Positions 21,256 to 34,927 of a stretch of 64,000 bases of DNA are shown here, piece by piece. The notes beneath the pieces are model-generated. The model saw only the letters and a program-made list of their open reading frames with translations. It was not told where the DNA came from and searched no databases. The position numbers and the translations under genes were made by a program. Each line of letters begins with the position of its first letter. Within the stretch, counting starts at the first letter, position 1. The stretch spans positions 1,991,501 to 2,055,500 of the forward strand of contig NC_135245.1 of NCBI RefSeq assembly GCF_947623445.1. Direction: 5' to 3'. The DNA comes from Clavelina lepadiformis. Lineage: Eukaryota > Chordata > Ascidiacea > Aplousobranchia > Clavelinidae.

Positions 21256-22734
21256 TTAAGGTTTAAAACAGATGCTCTTGTTTTCAAATTTCCTCTTTCT
21301 TTCTGACCACATTGTCTTGAATCTGTTTTCAATAAACCCGCCCAAGTGTTGGCAGGTTTCACTTATTCCTGGCACCACCATTTCATCGGGCATTCCAATT
21401 TTCTGTCGAAGTATTCCAGTTATGAAAACGTCGTCTGTATTTATGCGCTTTGAAGTCAACGACGCTTCCCACAATTGTCTGATGACGCGAACGCTGGTTG
21501 TGTAGAATCCACCGAGGCAAAACTTGGGCCAGTTTGGCTCACTATAATCTTGTACAGAAATAAAATTTTTGTGTCGTTTATCCCGTATAGGATGGGATGA
21601 CTCTCTTGTTTGGTAAGTGCAAATGATTGGAAATTCTGGCCACTTTTCCTCAGAAGTTTTTGCAATGTTCTTATCAACGGCCTCCTTTAGTTTTACGAGA
21701 TCAATCATCATATCATCGTCACCGCTGGAGTAGAAATATTGACGGGGAAGCTTGTCTGAGGTCCACCGCATCCCCGATAACGTTTTCAAACCAACATTTC
21801 TGAAATCGTTAAAGCATTGTTTATCAAATAGAAATCCATGATTTAGAAGATGCCAGGTAGAATAATTGTAAGTGAAAAATAACACATCTTTCACTCACAG
21901 GTACGCGTCCGAAACGTCGACTTGCAATATATCTCCGTATCTGTCATATTCCTCGTCGAGTACTTTCCTGTGCTTGACCAATCACAAAAACAATTTGGAA
22001 AGTGGCGCCATCGAGATAGCCAATAGAACCCCAGGTTTTACGAATCCATTCGCGACGTATCCCGTAAGATGCAGCCGACTTGATGAAAATAATCATGCTC
22101 CAGGATATGTTTTTTCCTGCGAAAATATACCAAGGTCAGTTTCAACGTCGTTTGATTTAAATAAGTGTAATTCAGAATGTTGAAACTGCTTTTTAATTGC
22201 AGTATACTTGTCTTTAAAAGATTTATTCATATTAACGTACCAAGTAAACAGCTGCTTTTGTCGTTATTGGAATAAAAATTTGGTTCTTTTAAAAACTTGT
22301 TCGACTTTGCGGAACTTGAAATTGTGCTATAAAGCGATTTATTGGAAGCGTAGGTTTTGTTCGAGGTTGTGACGTTTCTTGATTGCAACGTCATTTCCTT
22401 CTGCGTCGCTGTGTTGTTAACGGCTTCGAGATTATTTGACCTTTTACAACTTTGGCTGCAAATCAAAAACCATGGCTTATTGTTAAACGCAGCATGTGTA
22501 AGAAATATTTTTTACTTTTACACAAGATATTGAGTTAAGATAAGTCGATTCATTCGATTGAAACTTAGGTTACTGTCTTTTGTTTTCAAAGTTGAAAATG
22601 TTTCTGACATATACTTACTGTTGAAGCTTTACATAGCTGGCTTGCATGGTAAGCAGTAACAGAACCCAAATGACAAGCCCAAACAGAACAGCAAAATACT
22701 TAAAAATTTTGTTGTGACCGTCAAGAAATAGCAT
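21256..22734 (-). pseudogene. GT31 pseudogene G6, 11-bp deletion in exon 3
   Basis: Exons: 22619-22734, 22241-22455, 21899-22116, 21256-21799. Exon 4 is fully open, with the RESSHPIRDK-type variable block (QTRESSHPIRDK), DDD and TDDVF. Exon 3 is 218 bp where intact copies have 229: eleven bases are missing in the TQALLDEE codons near 21,957, giving a frameshift and an early TGA. Sequence on one side of the gap matches the G1 type and on the other side the G4 type. The gap may be a faulty recombination joint. Confidence 0.85.
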
Positions 22735-24614
22735 TTCTTTTCAAATTACAAGCTGAAGATATAGGAGTAAGATATATGGACAAAGCAAAAAAAAATTTAT
22801 TCGTGATATATTAGGAATCAGAGTTGTAACTCTTTTCAGAGCTTTTCCCGTTCGAGTTCGGGTTGGGGCTTAAGTGTGAAACAAAATTGGTTCCAGATTT
22901 GGGCAAAAATTCATATTCACACAATGCCACATTTTCGTCGTAAATTCACTTACACGAATGTGTATGCACTCAGCAGAGCGATTTAAACCTCTCGCATAGC
23001 GCATCAAGAAATGATGGTAGTCAAAGAATGGCATCAAAATATAACCGAAAAAAAGTGGCAAACGTCCGTCACTTAGTTGACTCTTTGAACGTGTCTGCAC
23101 ATAACCTATAATTCAAATTTCAAATCCATCTGTTGGTATGAAAACAGCAAGGCGGCCATCTTGCATCTTGTAATGGCTTTACATATTTTCCCTTTCTTTA
23201 AATGCAGGGAGTAATCTTTTAATTTATTTAGATCTTTACAGTACTGTGACGGTTGTAGCGCCACCGCACGGTGACTTTGTCCAACCTTTGGGCTAACCGC
23301 TTTAAATATTTCTTAATTAGACATTGTGTTTATTACTGTGCGCTTGGTATGCGCGTTTTGCTTATTTATGTCTGCTTGGAAAGCAACCTCGTCATTTGTT
23401 CGGAGTTGGGACCCTCACGCGCCACAGCACTTCATCTCATTTTCACTTAACTAACACTGCGTGCCAGCTGAGGCCTTTTGTGGTTGGGGCCTGAGTCATG
23501 TTTTTTATTTTCAACTGCAACAAAGCAAATGAAGGCTTATCAAATTTAATCCCCAAACCTGGATGCTTGTTCGTAAAATATTCAGCTAACTTTACAGACA
23601 AGCAGCTTACTGACTCCTGTTTTTCATAACGTCACGCCAACTTCTTCAGTTTCGAGTTTCTCCGCTTTAAACGGACAATCATAAAGTTTTGAACTGCCTC
23701 GTCGACGTTAGCTCACCTTATAAATCAAGTTGTAAATAAAATCAATTTAACCGGATGTCTTGAATAAATTAAAACGCTTCACGCATACAGCGTATTCCGA
23801 TCCTAGTCACAACAGCGTTTTTAGCATGGGACGACCCTTGTCACAACCTTGAAAATAACCAACGGTTAGTTCAAGCCCACCGTGTGGAATGGTTCGCTTG
23901 ATTAATGATTAAACTCTAACAAACGAGACTCGATTCTTGCTTTGGGTACAGGAATGTCTCGAATTAAACAAACAGCAGCCATTTTATGACACGCAAGCAA
24001 CGCCAAACAACGGAAGAAAAAACACTAAAGTACGCGACTAAAATGCAAACACCATAAACGCAATAGATTACACACAACTCGGTTCATAATAGCAATTCAG
24101 GAATGCAGCTGACTTCTTAAATGTACGTGTTTAAAAAGTGCAAAACTAACAATTCATATCATGCATTAAATGTCTAAATGGTGAATGTACCAGTTAATAA
24201 ACTATATACATAAAATATTAAAATCAGTCCTTTTGCCACATATTTAGTTGACAAAGTCATTTAACGAGGTATGTTGCCTTTAAAGTGATCAAATTTCGGT
24301 ATGACTGTAACCTGCCATGCAGAAGTCGAGATAGAAGTTGGTCAACTTCAATTAACTTAATTCTTTCAAATAAATTGTAGCACACACAACGCAATTGCAA
24401 GTGGGTATGACTATGGCTATGTTTTTTCATTTGTGATCTCATGTACAACGAATTGGAGATAACCTCCGTGACGTGGTATGAATTATCATTTTTAGCCTAA
24501 AACCGTAAAGGCCTATACCGTACACATAAAATATAAGAATAAGTGAAGCCATATAACAACAGAGCTCAAAAGAAATTCTCTCTGTTATAACACGAACTCG
24601 TAGACCATGTAATC
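22735..24614. other. Spacer between G6 and G7
   Basis: 5' flank of G6, a shortened common spacer without MITE-3 or MITE-4, some divergent sequence around 23,900-24,150, and the 3' flank of G7. No gene seen. Confidence 0.55.
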
Positions 24615-26104
24615 TTAAAGTTTAAAACAGATGCTCTTGTTTTCAAATTTCTTCTTTCTTTCTGACCACATTGTCTTGAATTTGTTTTCAAAAAAACCGT
24701 CCAAGTGTTGGCAGGTTTCACTTATTCCTGGCACCACCATTTCATCGGGCATTCCAATTTTCTGTCGAAGTATTCCAGTTATGAAAACGTCGTCTGTATT
24801 TATGCGCTTTGAAGTCAACGACGCTTCCCACAATTGTCTGATGACGCGAACGCTGGTTGTGTAGAATCCACCGAGGCAAAACTTGGGCCAGTTTGGCTCA
24901 CTATAATCTTGTAGAGAAATAAAATTTTTGTGTTGTTTGTCCCGTATAGGATGGGATGATTCTCTTGTTTCGTAAGTGCAAATGATTGGAAATTCTGGCC
25001 ACTTTTCCTCAGAAATTTTTGCAATGTTTTTATCAACGGCCTCCATTAATTTTACGAGATCAATCATCATATCATCATCACCGCTGGAGTAGAAATATTG
25101 ATGAGGAAGCTTGTCTGAGGTCCACCGCATCCCCGATAACGTCTTGAAACCGACATCTCTGAAATCATTGAAGCATTGTTTATCAAATAGAAATCCATGA
25201 TTTAGAAGATGCCAGGTAGAATATATGTGAGTGAAAAATAACACAAATTTCACTCACTGGTATGCGTCCGAAACGTCGACTTGCAATATATCTCCGTATC
25301 TGTCATATTCCTCGTCCAATAAAGCTTGAGTCGTTGCCTTTGCTTGACCAATCACAAAAACAATTTGGAAAGTGGCGCCATCGAGATGGCCTATAGAACC
25401 CCAGGTTTTACGAATCCATTCGCGACGTCTCCCGTAAGATGCAGCCGACTTGATGAAAATAATCATACTCCAAGATATGTTTTTTCCTGCGAGAATATAC
25501 CAAGGTCAGTTTCAACGTCGTTTGATTTAAATATGTGTAATTCAGAATGTTGAAACTGCTTTTTAATTGCAGTATACTTGTCTTTGAGTAATTTATTCAT
25601 ATTAACGTACCAAGTAAACAGCTGCTTTTGTCGTTATTGGAATAAAACATTGGTTCTTTTAAAAACTTGTTCGACTTTGCGGAACTTGAAATTGTGCTAT
25701 AAAGCGATTTATTGGAAGCGTAGGTTTTGTTCAAGGTTGTGACGTTTCTTGATTGCAACGTCATTTCCTTCTGCGTCGCTGCGTTGTTAACGGCTTCGAG
25801 ATTATTTGACCTTTTACAACTTTGGCTGCAAATCAAAAACCATGGCTTATTGTTAAACGCAGCATGTGTAAGAAATATTTTTTACTTTTACACAAGATAT
25901 TGAGTTAAGACAAGTCGATTCATTCGATTGAAACTTAGGTTTCTGTCTTTTGTTTTGAAATTCGAAAATGTTTCCGATATATACTTACTGTTGAAGCTTT
26001 ACATAGCTGGCTTGCATGGTAAGCAGTAACAGAACCCAAATGACAAGCCCAAACAGAACAGCAAAATACTTAAAATTTTTGTTGTGACCGTCAAGAAATA
26101 GCAT
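24615..26104 (-). CDS. GT31 glycosyltransferase G7, 367 aa, twin of G1
   Basis: Exons: 25989-26104, 25611-25825, 25258-25486, 24615-25158. The coding sequence appears identical to G1, including the LDGFFENKFK C-terminus and the RESSHPIRDK variable block. All catalytic motifs are present (RREWIRKTWG, DDD, TDDVF). A downstream difference from G1 is at 24603 (G for A). Intact; twin copies of this kind would double dosage without adding specificity. Confidence 0.92.
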
Positions 26105-26456
26105 TTCTTTTCAAATTACAAGCTGAAGATATAGGAGTAAGATATATGGAAAAAGTAAAAATAAAATTTATTCGTGATATATTATGAATCGGAGTCGTAA
26201 CTCTTTTCAGAGATGTTCGGTTCGAGTTCGGGTTGGGGCTTAAGTGTGAAACAAAACTGGTTCCAGATTTAGGCAAAAATTCATATTCACACTCTGCCAC
26301 ATTTTCGTCGTAAATTCACTTACACGAATGTGTATGCACTCAGCAGAGCGATTTAAACCTTTGCATAACGCAACAAGTAATGATGATAGTCAGAGAATGG
26401 CATCAAAATATAACCGAAGAAAAGGGGCAAACGCCCATCACTAAGTTGACTCTTTA

Positions 26457-26959
26457 ATAGGCCTACCATATTTTCATCGCCAAAAAAGAGGACCATTTCG
26501 CCAGCAAGTACAATGCAAATAAAGTTTTACGTTTAAAGAATTTATCACATGTTTTTGGATAATTATACGCATATGCCCAAGTAATGTATTCGGCTTCAGA
26601 ATCATTTCGTCCTTTTCTGAAACAAGGATAGGCCTACTTCTGCCGCAGTTCATCAGAAAACACAGTGTTCCTCTTTGGCATTATTGCTTAGCTTTATTTA
26701 GATTTTATGTTTGTCTAAATTAAAACAATTATAAGAAAAATGATTAGACCTCGTGCTGTCGCTGAAAAGTCATTTGACTTGACTTAGGCCTCATGCCGAA
26801 AAGTCACATAAATATATAATTCTGTTGAAAATTTAAGCAAGAAAACGCAAAATGCAAAAAAGGAGGACATTTGGGCATTTTTCAGTGTCCTCGGAGGACA
26901 ATTCATTTTTCTTTAGAAAAGAGAACAAATCCTCCTAAAAGAGGATATATGGTAGCCCT
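26457..26959. mobile_element. MITE-3 copy upstream of G7
   Basis: Copy of the 2257 insertion at the 24,200 offset with the ACTCTTTA duplication retained. Confidence 0.8.
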
Positions 26960-28528
26960 ACTCTTTAAGAGCTTCTTCACATAACCTATCATTGAAAATG
27001 TTAAACATTCGTCTGCTGATACGGATACAGCAAGGCGACATTAACCGTTGAAAGCGCTCTTCAGTGTATATAAGTCCTAAAATATACATTTTTATCAGCA
27101 GCAGCCAAGACTAAATTTGGTCGTTTCGGCTTAATGAGGGTGAGATCTGAAATATTTTTTTCACTTATCTTGCAATGGTTTTACATCTTTTCCTTTTCTT
27201 TAAATGCAGGGAATAATCTTTTAGTTTATTTAGATCTTTACAGTACTGTGATGATTTTAGCGCCACCGCACGTTGATTTTGTCCAACCTTTGGGCTAACC
27301 GCGTTAAGTATTTCTTAATTAGACATTGTGTTTATTACTGTGCGCTTGGTATGCAATTTTTGCTTATTTATGTCTGCTTGGAAAGCAACCTCGTCATTTG
27401 TTCGAAGTTGGGACCCTCAAGCGCCACAGCACTTCATCTCATTTTCACTTAACTAACACTGCGTGCCAGCTGTGTAGGTCTTTTGTGGTTGGAGCATGAG
27501 TCATGGTTTTCTTTTCCACTGCAACAAAGCAGATGAAAACTTATCAAAAGTTACTCCCCAAACCTGGATGCTTGTTCGTAATATATTCAGCTAACTTTAC
27601 AGACAAGCGACTTTCTGACTCCTGTTTTTCATAACGACACGCCAACGTCTTCAGTTTCGCGTTTCCCCGCTTTAAACGGACAATCATGAAGTTGTAAACT
27701 GCCTCCTCGACATTAACCCATCTTACAAGTCAAGTTATAAATAAAATCAATTTAATCGGACGTCTTGAATAAATTAAAACGCTTTACGCATACAGCGTAT
27801 TCCGATCCTAGTCACAATAGCACATACAGCATGGGAGGATCCTAGTCACAACCTTGAAAATAACCAACGGTTAGTTCAAGCGAGCAGTTTGAAATGGTCC
27901 GCTTGATTAATGATTAAATTTATAGAAGCAAGAAACGATTCTTGCTTTGAGTACAGGGATGGCTCAAAATACAGGATGACAACGAATAAATTATGAAAAT
28001 GAATAAACAATGGACGGAAAACTGGATGAAGGGTTAACAACGGATAACAAAGGATGAAACAACACACTGAAATACGCGACTAAATCACAAACGCTATATA
28101 CGCGATAGATTGCACACAACTCGGCATAGTGTAGTGTTATGTTGTCAAGTTTAAAACTTAAAAACTAACAACTCATACCGTGCAGTAAATGTCTAAATGG
28201 TGAATGTACCAATTAATAAAGTATATACATAAAAGTATTAAAATCAGACATTTTGTCACATACCGGTATTTAGTTGACAAAGTCATTTAGCGAGGCAAAC
28301 CTGGTGATCAAATTTCGGTATGACTGTAACCTGCCATGCAGAAGTCGAGATTAAAGTTGGTCAACTGTGAATAACTTAATTCTTTAAAATAAATTGTAGC
28401 ACACACAACGCAAGTGCAAGTGGGTATGGCTATGGCTATGTTTTTTCATTTGTGATTTCTTGTACAACGAATTGGAGATAACCTCCGTGACGTGTATGAC
28501 TTATCCTTTTTAGCCTTAAACCCTAAAC

Positions 28529-28979
28529 CAAGGGGTGTCCAACCCGTGGCCCGCGCGGTATTTTTCGATATGACTTATAGGCTATTACCAACTACTTGGC
28601 CTACGTAATTTATGGCGAACTTACATTCCGAGAAATTGGCATTTATTGTTTGTTTACTAATTTCTGACAGCCATGTGAAAAACTCGCTTCGCATTGCTAC
28701 ATCGTCCATCTCACCGAATATTGCCAAACTTGTTTGAGAAAAACAGTGCCAAACTTTACATTGAAATGTCGACGTGCAGTAACAACTTTGTTGAATTTAC
28801 TATATCTTGGTATGTTTATTGTTCTTATAATTGCAAAAGAGGATAATTCATATTTCTAAGATTAGAATTTTGGTGTGAGGGTTTTAATTAGAAATTATTA
28901 GCAGTAAACATTCAAGTGGCCCGCGCAATCATTCGTAAATCGCATGTGGCCCTTTGGCCAAAAAGGTTGGACACTTCTG
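28529..28979. mobile_element. MITE-1 copy in the 3' flank of G8
   Basis: Copy of the 4329 insertion with CCCTAAAC on both sides; one substitution seen (28704). Confidence 0.9.
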
Positions 28980-29053
28980 CCCTAAACCGTACACATAAAA
29001 TATAAGAATAAGTGAAGCCATATAACAACAGAGCTCAAAAGAAATTGTGTCTG

Positions 29054-31048
29054 TTATAACACGAACTCGTAGATCATGTAATCTTGAGGTTTAAAAAAAA
29101 TGCTCTTGTTTTCAAATTTCTTCTTTCTTTCTGACCATATTGTCTTGAATCTGTTTTCAATAAACCCGCCCAAATGTTGGCAGGTTTCACTTATTCCTGG
29201 CACCACCATTTCATCGGGCATTCCAATTTTCTGTCGAAGTATTCCAGTTATGAAAACGTCGTCTGTATTTATGCGCTTTGAAGTCAACGACGCTTCCCAC
29301 AATTGTCTAATGACGCGAACGCTGGTTGTGTAGAATCCACCGAGGCAATACTTGGGCCAAAATGGCCAACGGTAATCTTTTTCTGAGATATAATTTTTTG
29401 ATATCTTCCCGCGAATAGGCTTGCTTATAACCCAGCTTGTTTCGTAAGTGCAAATGATTGGGAATTCTGGCCACTTTTCCTCAGAAATTTTTGCAATGTT
29501 TTCATCAACGGCCTCTTTTAATTTTACGAGATCAATCATCATATCATCATCACCACTGGAGTAGAAATCTTTGAGGGGAAGCTTATCTGAGGTCCACTGC
29601 ATCCCCGATAACGTCTTGAAACCGACATCTCTGTAATCGTGAAAATGGATTTTGACAAATACGTCTAATGGAGGAGATGAAATTAAAAGGAACACTGAAC
29701 TGAAAAAACTGGTTTCCGTTTTCCCCAAAACCCAACTTTTTAATATGAGTTCATTCCGGATTAACTACTTATGGGTGTAGGTGAGTAGTATACCATACAT
29801 CAGGGGCGGGCAACATACGGCCCGCGGGAACGTATCCGGCCCGCGACGGGATTTTGAGCTCCCCGCAGACAGTTTCCGGTCTTACATGATAAAACAGACA
29901 TGGAGAGATAGCTGAACATTTTTTAGGAAAGGTCAACAAATTTCAAGTTTCTACAGTAAACAATGCAACTGTACGCCACGTTTTGCTGTGACTGTGTGCA
30001 AGAGAAGCCACACCTAGGGAAAATAGGGTTAAAGTTTACATTAAATACGATTTATTCCTTGCATAGGTGTTTAAATACACGATTACTGTTTCGATTCCGG
30101 GATCCGGCCCGCCAAGTACTTCATTTTCTCATATCAGGCCCGCCGACCGAAGAAGTTGCCCGCCCCTGCCATACATCTAAGCACATATTTCACTCACTGG
30201 TATGCGTCCGAAGCGTTGACTTGTAATATGTCTCCAAACCTGTTATATTCCTCGTCCAATAGAACTTGAGTCCTTGCATCCGCTTGACCAATCACAAAAA
30301 CAGTTTGGAAAGTGGCGCCATCGAGATAGCCAATAGAACCCCAGGTGTTACGAATCCATTCGCGACGTCTCCCGTAAGATGCAGCCGACTTGATGAAAAT
30401 AATCATGCTCCAGGATATGTTTTTTCCTGCGAAAATATACCAAGGCCAGTTTCACAATTTCAACCTCATTTGATTTATAAGTGTAATTCAGAATGTTGTA
30501 ACTTGTTTAATTGCAGTAAACTTTTTTTTGAAAGTGTTAGTCATATTAACGTACCAAGTAAACAGCTGCTTTTGTCGTTATTGGAATAAAAATTTGGTTC
30601 TTTTAAAAACTTGTTCGACTTTGCGGAACTAGAAATTGTGCTATAAAGCGATTTATTGGAAGCGTAGGTTTTGTTCAAGGTTGTGACGTTTCTTGATTGC
30701 AACGTCATTTCCTTCTGCGTCGCTGTGTTGTTAACGGTTTCGAGATTATTTGACCTTTTACAACTTTGGCTGCAAATCAAAAGCCATGGCTTATTGTTAA
30801 ACGCAGCATGTCTAAGAAATATTTTTTACTTTAACACAAGGTATTGAGTTAAGACAAGTCGATTCATTCGATTGAAACTTAGGTTTCTGTCTTTTGTTTT
30901 GAAATTCGAAAAAGTTTCCGATATATACTTACTGTTGAAGCTTTACATAGCTGGCTTGCATTGTAAGCAGTAGGATATTCCAAGTCACAAGCCCCAACAC
31001 AACAGCAAAATATTTAAAAATTTTGTTGCGACCGACAAGAAATAGCAT
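29054..31048 (-). CDS. GT31 glycosyltransferase G8, 378 aa, twin of G2
   Basis: Exons: 30933-31048, 30555-30769, 30198-30426, 29054-29630. Same protein as G2 by reading, including the lost stop and the QDYMIYEFVL extension. Intron 3 carries the same hAT insertion. The SWVISKPIRGK variable block is kept. Confidence 0.9.
29801..30168. mobile_element. MITE-2 copy in G8 intron 3
   Basis: 368 bp, CCATACAT duplication, perfect inverted ends as at 5601. Confidence 0.92.
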
Positions 31049-31394
31049 TTCTTTTCAAATTACAAACTGAAGATATAGGAGTAAGATATATGGATAAAGC
31101 AAAAATAAAATTATTTATGATATATTATGAATCGGAGTTGTAACTCTTTTCAGAGCTGTTCGGGTTCGGGTTCGGGCTTAAGTGTGAAACAAAACTGGTT
31201 CCAGATTTAGGCAAAAATTCATATTCACACTCTGCCACATTTTCGTCGTAAATTCACTTACACGAATGTGTATGCACTCAGCAGAGCGATTTAAACCTTT
31301 GCATAACGCAACAAGTAATGATGATAGTCAGAGAATGGCATCAAAATATAACCGAAGAAAAGGGGCAAACGCCCATCACTAAGTTGACTCTTTA

Positions 31395-31897
31395 ATAGGC
31401 CTACCATATTTTCATCGCCAAAAAAGAGGACCATTTCGCCAGCAAGTACAATGCAAATAAAGTTTTACGTTTAAAGAATTTATCACATGTTTTTGGATAA
31501 TTATACGCATATGCCCAAGTAATGTATTCGGCTTCAGAATCATTACGTCCTTTTCTGAAACAAGGATAGGCCTACTTCTGCCGCAGTTCATCAGAAAACA
31601 CAGTGTTCCTCTTTGGCATTGTTGCTTAGCTTTATTTAGATTTTATGTTTGTCTAAATTAAAACAATGATAAGAAAAATGATTAGACCTCGTGCTGTCGC
31701 TGAAAATTCATTTGACTTGACTTAGGCCTCATGCCGAAAAGTCACATAAACATATAATTCTGTTGAAAATTTAAGCAAGAAAACGCAAAATGCAAAAAAG
31801 GAGGACATTTGGGCATTTTTCAGTGTCCTCAGAGGACAATTCATTTTTCTTTAGAAATGAGAACAAATCCTCCTAAAAGAGGATATATGGTAGCCCT
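31395..31897. mobile_element. MITE-3 copy upstream of G8
   Basis: Copy of the 7195 insertion; ACTCTTTA on both sides. Confidence 0.8.
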
Positions 31898-33467
31898 ACT
31901 CTTTAAGAGCTTCTTCACATAACCTATCATTGAAAATGTTAAACATTCTTCTGCTGATACAGATACAGCAAGGCGACCTTAACCGTTGAAAACGCTCTCC
32001 AGTGTATATAAGTCCTAAAATATACATTTTTATCAGCAGCAGCCTAGACTAAATTTGGTTGTTTCGGCTTAATGAGGGTGAGATCTGAAATATTTTATTC
32101 ACTTATCTTGCAATGGTTTTACATCTTTTCCTTTTCTTTAAATGCAGGGAATAATCTTTTAGTTTATTTAGATCTTTACAGTACTGTGATGATTTTAGCG
32201 CCACCGCGCGTTGATTTTGTCCAACCTTTGGGCTAACCGCGTTAAGTATTTCTTAATTAGACATTGTGTTTATTACTGTGCGCTTGGTATGCACTTTTTG
32301 CTTATTTATGTCTGCTTGGAAAGCAACCTCGTCATTTGTTCGGAGTTGGGACCCTCAAGCGCCACAGCGCTTCATCTCATTTTCACTTAACTAACACTGC
32401 GTGCCAGCTGTAGGTCTTTTGTGGTTGGAGCCTGAGTCATGGTTTTCTTTTCCACTGCAACAAAGCAGATGCAAACTTATCAAAAGTTACTCCCCAAACT
32501 TGGATACTTGTTCGTAAAATTTTCAGCTAACTTTACAGACAAGCGACTTTCTGACTCCTGTTTTTCATAAAGTCATGCCAACGTCTTCAGTTTCGCGTTT
32601 CCCCGCTTCAAACGGACAATCATGAAGTTGTAAACTGCCTCCTCGACATTAACCCATCTTACAAGTCAAGTTATAAATAAAAACAATTTAATCGGACGTC
32701 TTGAATAAATAAAAACGCTTTACGCATACAGCGTATTCCGATCCTAGTCACAATAGCGCATACAGCATGGGAGGATCCTAGTCACAACCTTGAAAATAAC
32801 CAACGGTTAGTTCAAGCGCGCAGTTTGAAATGGCTCGCTTGATTAATGATTAAATTTATAGAAGCAAGAAACGATTCTTGCTTAATTGAGTACAGGGATG
32901 GCTCGAAATACAGGATGACAACGAATAAATTATGAAAATGAATAAACAATTGACGGAAAACTGGATGAAGGGTTAACAACGGATAACAAAGGATGAAACA
33001 ACACACTGAAATACGCGACTAAATCACAAACACTATATATGCGATAGATTGCACACAACTCGGCATAGTGTAGTGTTATGTATTCAAGTTTAAAACTTAA
33101 AAACTAACAATTCATACTGTGCAGTAAATGTCTAAATGGTGAATGTACCAATTATTAAAATATACACATAAAAGTATTAAAATCAGACATTTTGTCACAT
33201 ACCGGTATTTAGTTGACAAAGTCATTTAGCGAGGCAAACCTGGTGATCAATTTTCGGTATGACTGTAACCTGCCATGCAGAAGTCGAGATTAAAGTTGGT
33301 CAACCTTGATTAATTTAATTCTTTCAAATAAATTGTAGCACACACAACGCAAGTGCAAGTGCATATGGCTATGGTTATGTTCTTTCATTTGTGATTTCTT
33401 GTACAACGAATTGGAAATAACCTCCGTGACGTGTATGACTTATCCTTTTTAGCCTTAAACCCTAAAC

Positions 33468-33918
33468 CAAGAGGTGTCCAACCCTTGGCCCGCGCGGTAT
33501 TTTTCGATATGACTTATAGGCTATTACCAACTACTTGGCCTACGTAATTTATGGCGAACTTACATTCCGAGAAATTGGCATTTATTATTTCTTTACTAAT
33601 TTCTGACAGCCATGTGAAAAACTCGCTTCGCATTGCTACATCCTCCATCTCACCGAATATTGCCAAACTTGTTTGAGAAAAACAGTGCCAAACTTTACAG
33701 TGAAATGTCGACGTGCAGTAACAACTTTGTTGAATTTACTATATCTTGGTATGTTTATTGTTCTTATAATTGCAAAAGAGGATAATTCATATTTCTAAGA
33801 TTAGAATTTTGGTGTGAGGGTTTTAATTAGAAATTATTAGCAGTAAACATTCAAGTGGCCCGCGCAATCATTCGTAAATCGCATGTGGCCCTTTGGCCAA
33901 AAAGGTTGGACACTTCTG
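33468..33918. mobile_element. MITE-1 copy in the 3' flank of G9
   Basis: Copy of the 9268 insertion; CCCTAAAC on both sides. Confidence 0.88.
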
Positions 33919-34022
33919 CCCTAAACCGTACACATAAAATATATGAATAAGTGAAGCTATATAACAACAGAGCTCAAAAGAAATTATCTTTGTTATAACA
34001 CGAACTCGTAGACCATGTAATC

Positions 34023-34884
34023 TTAAAGTTTAAAACAGATGCTCTTGTTTTCAAATTTCTTCTTTCTTTCTGACCACATTGTCTTGAATTTGTTTTCAAA
34101 AAACCCGCCCAAGTGTTGGCAGGTTTCACTTATTCCTGGCACCACCATTTCATCGGGCATTCCAATTTTCTGTCGAAGTATTCCAGTTATAAAAACGTCG
34201 TCTGTATTTATGCGCTTTGAAGTCAACGACGCTTCCCACAATTGTGTGATGACGCGAACGCTGGTTGTGTAGAATCCACCGAGGCAAAACTTGGGCCAAA
34301 ATGGCCAACGGTAATCTTTTTCTGAGATATAATTTTTTGATAGCTTCCATCGAATAGGCTTGCTTTCAACCAAGGATGTTTCGAAAGTGCAAATGATTGG
34401 AAATTCTGGCCACTTTTCATCAGAAATTTTTGCAATGTTTTGATCAACGGCCTCCTTTACTTTAACGAGATCAATCATCATATCATCATCACCGCTGGAG
34501 TAGAAATATTGACGGGGAAGCTTGTCTGAGGTCCACTGCATCTCTGATAACGTCCGCAAACCGTCATCTCTGAAGTCGTTAATGCATTGTTTATTAAGTA
34601 GAAATCCATGATTTAGAAGTACAGTATACCACGTGGAATATGTGAATAAAAAATAACACATCTTTCACTCACAGGTATGCGTCTGAAGCGTCGACATGCC
34701 CTATGTCTCCGTATCTGCTATATTTCTCGTCCAATAGAGCTTGAGTAGTTGCCTTTGCTTGACCAATCACAAAAACAGTTTAAAATGTGGCGCCATCGAG
34801 ATAGCCAATAGAACCCCAGGTTTTACGAATCCATTCGCAACGTCTCCCGTAGGATGCAGCCGAATTAATGAAAATATTCATGCT
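34023..34884 (-). pseudogene. GT31 remnant G9, twin of G3
   Basis: Exon 4 (34023-34569) is open with the SLVESKPIRWK block. Exon 3 (34673-34884) carries the same in-frame TAA and stops at the BTB-Kelch junction. Exons 1 and 2 are absent. Confidence 0.88.
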
Positions 34885-34927
34885 GATTATGCTATTCTGA
34901 TCATGCTATTCTGATGAAGAGACGGAT

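Larger units (their letters stand above)
26105..29053. other. Spacer between G7 and G8
   Basis: Copy of 1905-4853 with MITE-3 and MITE-1; no supported gene. Confidence 0.6.
31049..34022. other. Spacer between G8 and G9
   Basis: Copy of 6849-9822 with MITE-3 and MITE-1; no supported gene. Confidence 0.6.
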
